Of a DNA stretch of 48,841 nucleotides, positions 22,616 to 31,306 are shown piece by piece (the stretch's first letter is position 1; each line of letters begins with the position of its first letter). Under the pieces are notes generated by a model. That model worked only from the letters and a program-made list of their open reading frames with translations, did no database searches and was not told the DNA's origin. Location of the stretch: positions 1-48,841 of the forward strand of contig JAHHTU010000015.1 of the NCBI GenBank assembly GCA_020024455.1, written 5' to 3'. The DNA is from Anaerotignum sp. (GTDB lineage Bacteria; Bacillota; Clostridia; Lachnospirales; Anaerotignaceae). The position numbers and the translations under genes are program-made.

Positions 22616-23940
22616 TAGTCTTTATCCCCTTTTTCTCTCACAATAAAATGAATGGGTGTTCCCACAAATCCAAATGCTTCACGCAGCTGGTTTTCAATAT
22701 ATCTACGATAAGAGAAATGGAATAACTCTCTTTCATTTACAAAAATTACAAATGTTGGTGGTTTGACAGAAACCTGTGTCATGTAATACAAACGTAATTG
22801 ACGACCTTTGTCCGCAGGTGGTTGCTGCATAGCCGTTGCTTCAATCAACACCTCATTCAATACCCCTGTGCTGATACGCAGTGCATGATTTTCATTGACG
22901 GTTTGTATCAATTCCATCATACGGTTGATACGCTGTCCGGTATGTGCGGAAATAAACACACGGGGGGCATATGGCATATATGCCAATTCATTCCCAATAT
23001 CTTTGAGATATTTGTTCATGGTTTTTTCGTCTTTTTCAATGCTGTCCCATTTGTTTACGGCAATGATAGCCGCTTTTCCTCTTTCATGTGCAATGCCGGC
23101 AATTTTGGTATCTTGGTCTGTGATACCCTCGTTGGCATCAATGACCAAAATGGCAACATCGCAACGCTCTACTGCCGCTACCGCACGAATGATACTGAAC
23201 CGTTCGATTTCTTCTTTGATTTTGCTTTTGCGACGCATACCTGCTGTATCAATAAAGATATATTTTTTGCCGTCTACTTCAATCGGTGTATCAATGGCAT
23301 CTCTGGTAGTACCGGGGATATTGCTGACAATCAATCTGTCCTCGCCCAGTATTTTGTTAATCAAAGAAGATTTCCCTACATTTGGTTTGCCGATGATTGC
23401 CACTTTGATTGCGTCATCTTCTTCTGTATCCTCTGCGTTATCGGGGAAGTGTTCCACCACAGCGTCCAACATATCCCCCAAGCCCAAAGCCTGCCCTGCG
23501 GAAATCGGCATCGGGTCACCGATGGCAAGTTCATAAAATTCATAAATATCCAACGTATCTCTTTTCACACTGTCCACTTTGTTGACTGCCAACACAACGG
23601 GTTTTTTGGTACGACGCAATTTGTTTGCCACCTGTCTGTCATCGTCTGTCACACCTGTTTTGACATCTGTCACAAACAAAATCACATCTGCAGTTTCAAT
23701 CGCAATCTCCGCCTGTTGCAATATTTGTTTTTGTATAATTTCTTCAGAACCGATTTCCATACCACCGGTATCAATCATGGTAAATTGATGTCCCAGCCAC
23801 TCCACATCTGTATAAATACGGTCACGGGTAACGCCGGGGGTATCCTGCACGATGGAAATACGCTCTCCCGCCAGTCGGTTAAACAGTGTGGACTTGCCCA
23901 CATTGGGACGTCCCACAACTGCCACGATAGGTTTGCTCAT
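22615..23940 (-). CDS. der: Ribosome-assembly GTPase Der (EngA)
   Basis: Double GTPase required for 50S subunit maturation. The 441-residue protein has G-domain 1 with GRPNVGKST (near 10-18), DTPGVT, DTGGME and NKVD; G-domain 2 with GKPNVGKSS (near 183), DTAGMRR and NKWD; and a C-terminal KH-like domain with the GTPIHFIVREK end. ATG 23940 is used with GGAGG about 9 bases upstream; a 58-codon extension beyond it lacks Der homology. It is the first gene of der-plsY-gpsA. Confidence 0.97.
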   Translation of the reverse strand: MSKPIVAVVGRPNVGKSTLFNRLAGERISIVQDTPGVTRDRIYTDVEWLGHQFTMIDTGGMEIGSEEIIQKQILQQAEIAIETADVILFVTDVKTGVTDDDRQVANKLRRTKKPVVLAVNKVDSVKRDTLDIYEFYELAIGDPMPISAGQALGLGDMLDAVVEHFPDNAEDTEEDDAIKVAIIGKPNVGKSSLINKILGEDRLIVSNIPGTTRDAIDTPIEVDGKKYIFIDTAGMRRKSKIKEEIERFSIIRAVAAVERCDVAILVIDANEGITDQDTKIAGIAHERGKAAIIAVNKWDSIEKDEKTMNKYLKDIGNELAYMPYAPRVFISAHTGQRINRMMELIQTVNENHALRISTGVLNEVLIEATAMQQPPADKGRQLRLYYMTQVSVKPPTFVIFVNERELFHFSYRRYIENQLREAFGFVGTPIHFIVREKGDKD

Positions 23941-23996
23941 ATATTTGTTCCTCCAATCTCTTATATCACTGTCAAAACAGTTTCTTGCATATAAAG

Positions 23997-24013
23997 AGGG
24001 GCAAAACGCCCCT
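23997..24013 (-). other. GC-rich hairpin in the der leader
   Basis: AGGGGC-aaaac-GCCCCT lies between the der promoter and its ribosome site. No T tract follows on the minus strand, so it is a leader hairpin rather than an obvious terminator. Confidence 0.4.
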
Positions 24014-24027
24014 TTACTATTTTTTGT

Positions 24028-24056
24028 ATTATAGCATAAAACACCGATGGCAACAA
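24028..24056 (-). promoter_or_regulatory. Sigma-A promoter of der-plsY-gpsA
   Basis: On the minus strand TTGTTG, 17 bases, TATAAT. It lies between the pgeF stop and the der start, so der has its own promoter despite the same-strand neighbour. Confidence 0.7.
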
Positions 24057-24110
24057 CATTTTCCGCCATTTGTGCAAAATTTATATGTTTTCTTTGCCCC
24101 CATATGATAT

Positions 24111-24917
24111 TCAAATCAATGTCATCACGCCTGCCATGACACCTCTTTGCTCCCCCATTTTGCGATGGGAATAAAAACGTTCTGTATCACACATGGTACA
24201 AAGTCCTGCAACTTCAATCTGTTTGACACCACAGTCTTGCAACAATCTTTTGTTTGTTTCCCACAAATCTATTTTATATTTTCCTTTTTCTGTCACATCA
24301 TCGAATATGATTTCATCTGCAAATGCAATCTGTTTGCGGAACAATGCCACCACAGGGTCATCTACCTGAAAACAACACTTCCCAATCGAAGGGCCAATCC
24401 CTGCCACAATATCTGCGGGATTTGTACCATACACTTCTGTCATGCGTGTTACAATACGTTCTGCCATACGGTTTGCAGTCCCCCTCCAACCGCAATGTGC
24501 CAAACCGATTGCCTTTTGTTTGGTATCCAGCAAAAACACAGGCACACAATCTGCACCGAATATCACCAAATGGACACCCTTTTCATTGGTTATCAATCCA
24601 TCTACGTCTTGATATGTGCGTGCTTTTGTCACACCTGCCCCTTTGTCTTTTTCTTTGATTTGCAAAACATTTGTGGTATGGGTTTGGTGTGTTGCCACAA
24701 ATGCCATAGGGTCTATCTCCAAAGCCTCTGCCAAAAGACGATAGTTTTCAGATACTGCCGTACGTTCTTCCCCTCTGGAAAAGCCCATATTCATGCCCGC
24801 ATACACCCCTGTACTCACACCGCCATGTCTTGTGGTAAACCCATGTTTGACCAATCCTGTTTGCTCCAAATTTTCAAATGTCACCAATTCTATTCCGTTT
24901 TTCTGTATCAATTTCAA
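24111..24917 (-). CDS. pgeF: Peptidoglycan-editing factor PgeF (YfiH/YlmD, DUF152)
   Basis: A 268-residue enzyme of the former multicopper-oxidase-like family, now tied to removal of wrong L-Ser from peptidoglycan precursors and to purine-nucleoside phosphorolysis. Key segments are KHGFTTRHGGVS, the zinc-ligand-bearing THQTHTTNV, FGADCVPV, AHCGWRGTANRM and the C-terminal CTMCDTERFYSHRK. The start is TTG 24917, with AGGAGG 8 bases upstream; no better ATG lies near. It follows the RNase HII-YraN gene by 15 bases. Confidence 0.92.
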   Translation of the reverse strand: MKLIQKNGIELVTFENLEQTGLVKHGFTTRHGGVSTGVYAGMNMGFSRGEERTAVSENYRLLAEALEIDPMAFVATHQTHTTNVLQIKEKDKGAGVTKARTYQDVDGLITNEKGVHLVIFGADCVPVFLLDTKQKAIGLAHCGWRGTANRMAERIVTRMTEVYGTNPADIVAGIGPSIGKCCFQVDDPVVALFRKQIAFADEIIFDDVTEKGKYKIDLWETNKRLLQDCGVKQIEVAGLCTMCDTERFYSHRKMGEQRGVMAGVMTLI

Positions 24918-24932
24918 ACTGCTTTCCTCCTA

Positions 24933-26060
24933 TCATGCCAAAAAAGCATTTTCTGTATACCGAAAATATTTTTTTCCGTTTTCTTCCAACACTTCTGCCA
25001 CATCAAAACGACAATCTTTGTCTGTGATATTTTGTTCTGCCAAATATGCTTTTGCGGTTTCAATGATATGCTGTTGTTTCTTCCAGTCCACAGCCTCCGC
25101 AGGCAATCCTGTTTTTGTGCCTTTGCGAAACTTGACTTCCGTAAACACCAAAACATCGCCTTCTTCTGCAATAATATCAATTTCCCCATACTGCGAACGA
25201 TAATTTTGTTCTATGATACGATACCCTAATTTTTGCATTTGTTTTGCTGCCAAAAATTCGCCTTGATTACCCTTTTCTTTGTTTTGTGTTTCTGTTTTTT
25301 GCATCAGATTTTTGACAAAAGAACGGCGATGAATGTCACACAAACCATGTTGTGCAATCCCAGCCAAATGCTTTTGAGAGCCATAGCCTTTGTTTGATGC
25401 AAAATCATAATTTGGATATACTTTGTCCAGGTCTTCCATCATAGCATCTCTTGTCACTTTTGCCACAATACTTGCCGCACCAATGGACATACTTTTTGCA
25501 TCGCCTTTGACAATGCCTTTTTGTGGGATTTCTATTTGCGGAATGGTGACAGCATCTGCCAATATGTACTGCGGTGGAATATCCAGCTTTGCAATCGCCT
25601 CCCGCATGGCTTCGTATGTCGCCTGCAAGATATTGATTTCATCAATACGTTCATGGGATACCACACCAACCGCCCAAGCAACTGCTTCTTTTTTGATGAT
25701 GGCACAAAGTTCTTCTCTTTTTTTGGCAGTCAGTTTTTTGGAGTCATCAATGCCCGCAATGATATGATTTTGCGGCAAAATGACAGCCGCCGCCACCACA
25801 GGCCCAGCCAATGGCCCACGTCCGACTTCGTCCACACCTGCCACCAATGTATACCCCTGTTGATAACATTCCCTCTCATATCGCAAAATATCTTGCAAGC
25901 GTTGCAATTCCTGTAAATGTGCCGTATATCGTTTTTGATAGGTTTGTATCAATTTCTGCACGCCTTTTCTTTCGTCTGTTTCATATTGTTTGCATACATT
26001 GGGGAATTGTAATATGTCACATTGTTCCAATGTCATTTTGATTTCGCTGATTGTCTGCAT
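24933..26060 (-). CDS. rnhB: Fusion: ribonuclease HII + YraN-type nuclease domain
   Basis: A 375-residue protein. A helical N-terminal extension (about 1-65) precedes the RNase HII domain (about 68-255): VAGVDEVGRGPLAGPVV with the catalytic Asp-Glu pair, DDSKKLTAKKRE, GDAKSMSIGAASIVAKVTRD and YGSQKHLAGIAQHG. Residues about 262-375 are a YraN/UPF0102 domain: GNQGEFLAAKQMQKLGYRI, YGEIDIIAEEGDVLVFTEVKFRKG, the PD-(D/E)XK-like core. RNase HII cuts RNA in RNA-DNA hybrids; YraN is a predicted nuclease of uncertain role. The two genes are often neighbours, so this looks like a fusion of an old gene pair. No stop or frame change separates them. ATG 26060 has AAGGAG 7 bases upstream. Confidence 0.92.
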   Translation of the reverse strand: MQTISEIKMTLEQCDILQFPNVCKQYETDERKGVQKLIQTYQKRYTAHLQELQRLQDILRYERECYQQGYTLVAGVDEVGRGPLAGPVVAAAVILPQNHIIAGIDDSKKLTAKKREELCAIIKKEAVAWAVGVVSHERIDEINILQATYEAMREAIAKLDIPPQYILADAVTIPQIEIPQKGIVKGDAKSMSIGAASIVAKVTRDAMMEDLDKVYPNYDFASNKGYGSQKHLAGIAQHGLCDIHRRSFVKNLMQKTETQNKEKGNQGEFLAAKQMQKLGYRIIEQNYRSQYGEIDIIAEEGDVLVFTEVKFRKGTKTGLPAEAVDWKKQQHIIETAKAYLAEQNITDKDCRFDVAEVLEENGKKYFRYTENAFLA

Positions 26061-26103
26061 ACTGCTTCTCCTTGTGTTGGTTTACGCTTTTTGTTGTTTT
26101 ATG

Positions 26104-26141
26104 GAAAAAGGAGCTTCCTTTGCAAAGTCAAAGAAAACTCC
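26104..26141 (-). terminator. Terminator of the RNase J gene
   Basis: GGAGCTTCCTTTG (26110-26122) and CAAAGAAAACTCC (26129-26141) pair over 13 bases with two G-T pairs, followed by TTTTTCC on the minus strand. It is 13 bases past the stop. Confidence 0.8.
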
Positions 26142-26154
26142 TCTATCATTTGTA

Positions 26155-27837
26155 TTACACTTCCATAATGATGGGTAAAATCATCGGACTGCGTTTTGTT
26201 TTTTGCCAAATATAATTTTTCAATGTGTCTTTGATGACATTTTTGATATAGTTCCAACTTGTGATATTTTTTTCTTCACATTCCTGCAACGCTTTCAATA
26301 CGACTTCTTTTGCACCTTCCATCAAGCCTTCGGACTCTCTGACATACACAAAACCACGAGAGATAATATCCGGCCCTGCAACAATCTGACCGGTTTCTGT
26401 TTCCATGGAAACCACAACCACCATCAAGCCGTCCTCGGAAAGATGTTTTCTGTCACGCAATACGATATTGCCGACATCGCCAACACCCAAACCGTCTACC
26501 ATCACTTGACCGGCAGGTACAGTGCCTGTTACTTTTGCATCTGTTCTGGAAAGTTCCAACACTTCGCCCAGTTTCATCACAAAAATATCTTTTTTGTCCA
26601 TACCCATGCTGATTGCCAAATCTCTATGACAAGATAAGTGCATATATTCCCCATGCACCGGCATAAAGAATTTTGGTTTTGTCAATGCAAGCATCAGTTT
26701 CAATTCTTCCTGTCTTGCGTGTCCGGAAACATGAATATCCTCAATGCCGCCATAAATGACGTTTGCACCTTTTTTGAGCAATTCATTCACAACACGAATG
26801 ACATTTTTTTCATTTCCGGGGATTGCAGAGGCACTGATGATGATTTTGTCGTCGGGTTTGATACTGATTTGTTTATGCTCGCTGTTTGCGATACGGGACA
26901 GTGCAGACATATTTTCCCCTTGGCTGCCTGTTGTAATGATAACCAGCTGTTCATCACGATAATTCTTGATTTCACTAATGTCAATCAGTGTACGGGGCGG
27001 CACCCAAAGATAATCCAGTTCAGAAGCGGTTTTTACCGCATTGACCATACTTCTGCCCAATATGGCAACTTTTCTGCCATACATATATGCCGCATTGATA
27101 ATCTGCTGAATACGATGGATATTGGACGAAAATGTTGCAACCATAATACGGTTTTTCGGTGTTTCTTCAAATACACGTTCAAACACTTTGCCAACATTTT
27201 TTTCAGACATGGTAAAGCCTTTACGCTCTGCATTTGTGCTGTCACTCATCAAAAGCAATACGCCTTTTCCGCCCAATTCTGCAAAACGTTGCAAATCAAT
27301 GATTTCTCCGTCAATGGGGGTGTAGTCCACTTTGAAGTCCCCCGTATGAATGACCATACCCACAGGCGTTTGTATTGCCAAAGCCACCGCATCGGCAATG
27401 GAGTGATTTGTGTGTATGAATTCTACGGACATTTCACCCAATTTTACTTTTTCACCCGGAACAACGGTATGCAATGTTGTTTTTTCCAACATTTTGTGTT
27501 CTCTGAGTTTATTTTCCAAAAGTCCCAGTGTCAATAATGTACCAAACACCGGTACTTTCAGTTGTTTGAGAATATATGGCAAAGCACCAATATGGTCCTC
27601 ATGTCCATGTGTTAATACAATACCTCTGATTTTTTCTACGTTTTTTGCCAAATATGTGATGTCGGGAATCACCAAGTCTACCCCTAACATATCGTCCTCC
27701 GGAAACGCCAAGCCACAGTCAATGATAATGATGTCATTACCATATTCCAAAACGGTCATATTCTTTCCGATTTCTTCCAATCCGCCCAAAGCAATCACTT
27801 TTAGCTTTGTTTTGGATTTTGGTTTTCTAGTTGCCAA
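26155..27837 (-). CDS. rnj: Ribonuclease J
   Basis: Metallo-beta-lactamase-fold exo/endoribonuclease of the mRNA-decay machinery. The 560 residues have ALGGLEEIGKNM, the zinc motif THGHEDHIGA, HTNHSIADAVA, HTGDFKVDYTP, SDSTNAERKG and MPVHGEYMH, followed by the C-terminal domain. The start is TTG 27837: AAAGGAGGTG lies 6 bases upstream, and the resulting N-terminus matches RNase J length. An in-frame extension to 27954 lies upstream of that strong site and is rejected. Confidence 0.96.
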   Translation of the reverse strand: MATRKPKSKTKLKVIALGGLEEIGKNMTVLEYGNDIIIIDCGLAFPEDDMLGVDLVIPDITYLAKNVEKIRGIVLTHGHEDHIGALPYILKQLKVPVFGTLLTLGLLENKLREHKMLEKTTLHTVVPGEKVKLGEMSVEFIHTNHSIADAVALAIQTPVGMVIHTGDFKVDYTPIDGEIIDLQRFAELGGKGVLLLMSDSTNAERKGFTMSEKNVGKVFERVFEETPKNRIMVATFSSNIHRIQQIINAAYMYGRKVAILGRSMVNAVKTASELDYLWVPPRTLIDISEIKNYRDEQLVIITTGSQGENMSALSRIANSEHKQISIKPDDKIIISASAIPGNEKNVIRVVNELLKKGANVIYGGIEDIHVSGHARQEELKLMLALTKPKFFMPVHGEYMHLSCHRDLAISMGMDKKDIFVMKLGEVLELSRTDAKVTGTVPAGQVMVDGLGVGDVGNIVLRDRKHLSEDGLMVVVVSMETETGQIVAGPDIISRGFVYVRESEGLMEGAKEVVLKALQECEEKNITSWNYIKNVIKDTLKNYIWQKTKRSPMILPIIMEV

Positions 27838-27938
27838 AAAACACACCTCCTTTTTTTTGAATATGTATGTCAATAAAATGATGTCTTTCACAATGATTTT
27901 TATCCATAAAAACAAAACCTGCCCATTTTGGACAAGCA

Positions 27939-27990
27939 CAAAAAGAGCAGTCAAACAATCGTTGTCAAAAACATTGTTCTGCTTCTTTTG
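27939..27990 (-). terminator. Terminator after the DUF1292 gene
   Basis: On the minus strand AGAAGCAGAACAAT pairs with ATTGTTTGACTGCTCT with a small bulge, followed by TTTTTG. It separates ireB-ruvX-DUF1292 from rnj. Confidence 0.7.
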
Positions 27991-28044
27991 GTTTTTGTGT
28001 CATATGTATATTGTTACAGAAAATATATCATTTTCTGTTTCTGC

Positions 28045-28347
28045 TTAATTTATGGAAACTTCGTAGTCCTCACCTTTTTGTGCGAATAATGCCGCAATGC
28101 GGTCAAACTCGTCATCATCTTCCACCAATTCGTATGTGATGTCATTGGCATCAATGGAAATTTCTTTCAAAATGGTTGCTTCTGTTTCATCATCGTCCAT
28201 TTTTTCTGTTTCCACAACCAACAAATACCGTTGTGTACCGCTTGCCACGTTATCAATAATGGAAAATTCGATTTCTGTACCATCTTCATCTGTCATGGTT
28301 ACGACTTCAAATTCCATTTCTTCTGCTTCTTCAAATATATCTGCCAT
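28045..28347 (-). CDS. DUF1292 domain protein (YrzB-like)
   Basis: A 100-residue very acidic protein of the DUF1292 family: FEVVTMTDEDGTEIEFSIID, RYLLVVETE and a YELVEDDDEFDRIAALF end. Function is unknown, but the order ireB, ruvX, DUF1292 is widely kept in Firmicutes and is reproduced here. It follows ruvX by 15 bases. GGAG lies 8 bases before the ATG. Confidence 0.88.
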   Translation of the reverse strand: MADIFEEAEEMEFEVVTMTDEDGTEIEFSIIDNVASGTQRYLLVVETEKMDDDETEATILKEISIDANDITYELVEDDDEFDRIAALFAQKGEDYEVSIN

Positions 28348-28362
28348 ATTTTTTGCTCCATT

Positions 28363-28800
28363 CTATGTCCGAGACAGCGATTGTCTGCTGTCCAAATATC
28401 CTTGTAAAATATGCACTGCCGCCATTTTGTCAATGACACTTTTTCGCTTATCGTGGCTCAAATCTGCCATACGCAACGCACGTTCTGCGGCAATGGTGCT
28501 AAACCGTTCGTCCCACAATACCACAGGAATTTTCGGAAACCGCCCTTTGATTTTCTGTTCAAACACCTTCGTTTTTTCGCATCGTTCGCCTTCTGAATTG
28601 TCCAAATTTTTGGGATATCCCAATACGATTGTGTCCACTTGATATTGTTCAATCAATGCAGAAAGACGTTTCATACATCTTTTGAATTCCTGCGGATTTT
28701 CTCTTTTTATAATTTCCACGCCTTGTGCCGTCCACCCCAAGGGGTCACTGACTGCAACGCCAATGGTTTTATCTCCAAAATCTAAACCCAATATACGCAA
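28363..28800 (-). CDS. ruvX: Holliday-junction resolvase-like RuvX (YqgF)
   Basis: A 145-residue RNase H-fold protein: MRILGLDFGDKTIGVAVSD with the first catalytic Asp, VLGYPKNLDNSEG, and WDERFSTIAAER. In different species it is linked to Holliday junctions, pre-16S rRNA ends or RNA decay. The start is TTG 28800 with GAGG about 9 bases upstream. It is the middle gene of the ireB-ruvX-DUF1292 unit. Confidence 0.94.
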   Translation of the reverse strand: MRILGLDFGDKTIGVAVSDPLGWTAQGVEIIKRENPQEFKRCMKRLSALIEQYQVDTIVLGYPKNLDNSEGERCEKTKVFEQKIKGRFPKIPVVLWDERFSTIAAERALRMADLSHDKRKSVIDKMAAVHILQGYLDSRQSLSRT

Positions 28801-28816
28801 ATTGACTGCCTCTTTC

Positions 28817-29080
28817 TCATTCGTTTCTTTTCAAATAATCTTTTACCAATTCTTCCAACAATTCATCACGTTCCAATTTGCGTATCATCGCTCTTGCATT
28901 CAAATAGCTTGTGATGTATGTGGGGTCACCGGAAAGAATATATCCCACAATTTGGTTCACAGGGTTATATCCTTTTTCCCGCAAAGCAGTGCTTACGGAA
29001 ATTAAAATTCGTTTTGCTTCATTTTCCGGTTCATTTTGATTTCTGCCAAAATACTGTGTTTCATTCATATTGTTGTTCAT
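28817..29080 (-). CDS. ireB: IreB family regulatory phosphoprotein (UPF0297)
   Basis: An 87-residue protein with the family core ETQYFGRN, ILISVSTALREKGYNPVNQI, VGYILSGDPTYITSYLNAR and IRKLERDELLEEL. In Enterococcus IreB is a substrate of the IreK Ser/Thr kinase and affects cephalosporin resistance; the N-terminal Thr in NETQYF is the expected site region. The ATG at 29080 has GGAGAG 9 bases upstream. First gene of its operon, with a clear promoter. Confidence 0.93.
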   Translation of the reverse strand: MNNNMNETQYFGRNQNEPENEAKRILISVSTALREKGYNPVNQIVGYILSGDPTYITSYLNARAMIRKLERDELLEELVKDYLKRNE

Positions 29081-29137
29081 GTTTTCTCACTCTCCGTTTC
29101 ACAGCCCTTTGCTGCGTGCCGCCAATATTCTCTTTCC

Positions 29138-29166
29138 ATCATAATATAAACACCAACGGATTGCAA
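29138..29166 (-). promoter_or_regulatory. Sigma-A promoter of ireB-ruvX-DUF1292
   Basis: On the minus strand TTGCAA, 17 bases, TATGAT, in the 108 bases between the mtaB stop and the ireB start. The -35 overlaps a small AACGG/CCGTT hairpin that may end mtaB transcription. Confidence 0.65.
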
Positions 29167-29188
29167 CCGTTCTTTGATTACATAAATA

Positions 29189-30493
29189 TTACAAAATATC
29201 TGCCAATTCTCCAAAGGCTGTTTCCCCCTGCATATCTGTGATTTTTGTTTGTGCAATCACATTTGACAAATCTTTTTCGCTTTTGGTATGGACTTTGATA
29301 TAATTGGTTGTATGCCCTTCATAGATACCTTCTGCCACAGGGCGTTCATACAATACCGGCATCACTTTGCCGATATGTGTCTGTATAAATGCTTTTGCCA
29401 TCGCATCGCTGACCGCAATCAAATCCTGACTGCGGGATTGTTTGACTGCATTTTGCAGTTGGTCGTTTCGTTGTGCGGCAGGCGTGCCTTTTTTGGGAGA
29501 ATAGGGGAACACATGGATTTTGGAAAATTGTATTTCTTCTGCAAACGCTTTGCTTTGTGCATAATCTTCTTCTGTTTCTCCCGGAAATCCCACAATCACG
29601 TCTGTGGTCAATGCCACATCAGGCAAATATTTGCGTAACAGTTGTGCCGCTTTTCGATACTGTGCGGTATCATATTTGCGGTTCATTTCCTTCAACGTTT
29701 TGTCACAGCCGCTTTGCAAAGACAAATGGAAATGGTCGCATACTTTCGGCAATTTTGCCATTTCCTGTGCAAATATTTCTGTCACCACATTTGGCTCTAT
29801 GGAACTAAAACGAATACGTGCAATGCCTTCCACTTCGTGTACCTGTTTGATAATATCAATCAATGTCACTGTTTTCAAATCTTTTCCATAACTTGCCACA
29901 TGAATGCCTGTCAAAACAACCTCTTTGAACCCATTTTCAGCCAAGCGTTTCACTTCTTCCACGACATCTTTGGGGTCACGGCTGCGGATAGGGCCTCTTG
30001 CATATGGAATGATACAATAGGAACAAAATTGACTGCAACCATCTTGTATTTTCAAATATGCTCTGGTGCGGTTGGATAATTTTTGTATGGATAAAGGCTC
30101 AAATGTGCGTTCATGCATGATATCGGTCACGTAATTGCGAACCCCTTGCTCTGCATGGTATTGTTCCACCAATTCCACAATTTTGCTTTTGTCTTTTGTG
30201 CCAATCACAAGATTGACACCCATAATTTCTTCCAGCTCTTTGGGAGCTGTCTGGGCATAACAGCCCACAACTGCCACCACTGCATTTTCATTTTGTCTTT
30301 TTACTTTGCGAATGAGCTGTCTGGATTTTTTATCTCCAAAATTGGTCACTGTACAAGTGTTGATGATATAAATATCCGCACAATCCTCCACAGATACCAC
30401 TTCATAGCCTTTTTCCGCAAACAATTCTGCAATGGCTTCACTTTCATATTGATTTACTTTACACCCTAAGGCATAACTTGCTATTTTTTTCAT
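29189..30493 (-). CDS. mtaB: tRNA t6A37 methylthiotransferase MtaB
   Basis: Radical-SAM enzyme that converts t6A37 to ms2t6A37 in tRNA. The 434 residues have the N-terminal MTTase domain with cluster Cys in LGCKVNQYESEA, INTCTVTN and VVGCYAQ, the radical-SAM motif CSQFCSYC (CxxxCxxC), and a C-terminal TRAM domain. The GCKVNQ-type N-terminus fits MtaB rather than MiaB or RimO. It has AAGGAG before its ATG and follows the HAD gene by 18 bases. Confidence 0.94.
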   Translation of the reverse strand: MKKIASYALGCKVNQYESEAIAELFAEKGYEVVSVEDCADIYIINTCTVTNFGDKKSRQLIRKVKRQNENAVVAVVGCYAQTAPKELEEIMGVNLVIGTKDKSKIVELVEQYHAEQGVRNYVTDIMHERTFEPLSIQKLSNRTRAYLKIQDGCSQFCSYCIIPYARGPIRSRDPKDVVEEVKRLAENGFKEVVLTGIHVASYGKDLKTVTLIDIIKQVHEVEGIARIRFSSIEPNVVTEIFAQEMAKLPKVCDHFHLSLQSGCDKTLKEMNRKYDTAQYRKAAQLLRKYLPDVALTTDVIVGFPGETEEDYAQSKAFAEEIQFSKIHVFPYSPKKGTPAAQRNDQLQNAVKQSRSQDLIAVSDAMAKAFIQTHIGKVMPVLYERPVAEGIYEGHTTNYIKVHTKSEKDLSNVIAQTKITDMQGETAFGELADIL

Positions 30494-30511
30494 AATACTC
30501 CTTCTATGGCT

Positions 30512-31306
30512 TTACAGCCCCGTATATTTTTTGATGATATCAACAACTGCTCCGTCATTGTTGTTGCCTGCCACAAAATTTGCTTTTTCTTTGACTGCAT
30601 CTGATGCATTTTCCATGGCATAACTATATGCTGCACAGGCAAACATTTCCACATCATTCCATTGGTCACCAAACACCAACGTTTCTTTTGGCAAAATACC
30701 CCATTGCTCTTGTAATGCTTTGACAGCACTGCCTTTGTTCACGCCCAGCAATCCGGTATCCAAGCAGTTTTCTCCGGAGATAACCAATGTCATTTCCTCT
30801 GTCAAAAGCGGTTTCAGTCTGTCATAATATGCTTTTGTCGGCATTTTGTTTTTGATGACTAAAGAAACCTTTGTCACATCTTTTGTCACATCATATAATG
30901 ATGATACCAGTTCCATTTCATAATGAAACTTTGGCGAGCGTAAATGGTCATACATTTCTTTGCTTTCTGTATGTCCGCAATATTTTGCACATACCAAAGC
31001 ATCTGCACCACCTACTTTTTTGATGGCGTTCAGACAATGCACAATTTGTGCGTGTGTCATGGCTTTGTAATACAATTCTTCGGTATCATTTTGCACGACA
31101 AATGCACCGTTTTCTGCAATGATTGTCATTTCGTGGATATGCTCTGCAAAATCATACCGCAAACTGGGATACTGTCTGCCACTTGCCACCACAAAGTGAA
31201 TGCCTTTTTGTTTCAATTTTGGCAACAACGCATAAATTCTGGCATCTACTTGTTTTTTATCATTCAACAATGTGCCGTCCATATCGGACACAATCAATTT
31301 TATCAT
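30512..31306 (-). CDS. Cof-type HAD-IIB family phosphatase
   Basis: A 264-residue cytoplasmic phosphatase: motif I DMDGTLLND with nucleophile Asp8, motif II VASGRQ, cap domain with the IIB fold, Lys in VNKGSAVKAL, and motif IV FGDQWNDVEMF. These enzymes act on sugar phosphates and related small molecules; the substrate is not readable. Its start overlaps the preceding gene's stop as ATGA. Confidence 0.92.
   Translation of the reverse strand: MIKLIVSDMDGTLLNDKKQVDARIYALLPKLKQKGIHFVVASGRQYPSLRYDFAEHIHEMTIIAENGAFVVQNDTEELYYKAMTHAQIVHCLNAIKKVGGADALVCAKYCGHTESKEMYDHLRSPKFHYEMELVSSLYDVTKDVTKVSLVIKNKMPTKAYYDRLKPLLTEEMTLVISGENCLDTGLLGVNKGSAVKALQEQWGILPKETLVFGDQWNDVEMFACAAYSYAMENASDAVKEKANFVAGNNNDGAVVDIIKKYTGL

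Noticed and set aside
22798..23994. A 398-codon open frame on the plus strand opposite der
   Set aside because: Its product is rich in Cys, His and Phe and matches no family, it has no ribosome site, and the opposite frame is an unmistakable Der GTPase. Many such antisense frames arise here from the codon usage of the real genes.
23941..24114. Longer Der N-terminus (58 extra codons)
   Set aside because: The extension covers the der promoter and leader hairpin and has no Der homology; GGAGG points to the ATG at 23940.
26638..27537. A 299-codon plus-strand frame opposite the RNase J gene
   Set aside because: Cys/His/Phe-rich composition and no ribosome site; the RNase J frame carries all family motifs.
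27838..27954. Longer RNase J N-terminus starting at an ATG
   Set aside because: A near-perfect AAAGGAGGTG stands before the TTG at 27837, which gives the normal RNase J length.
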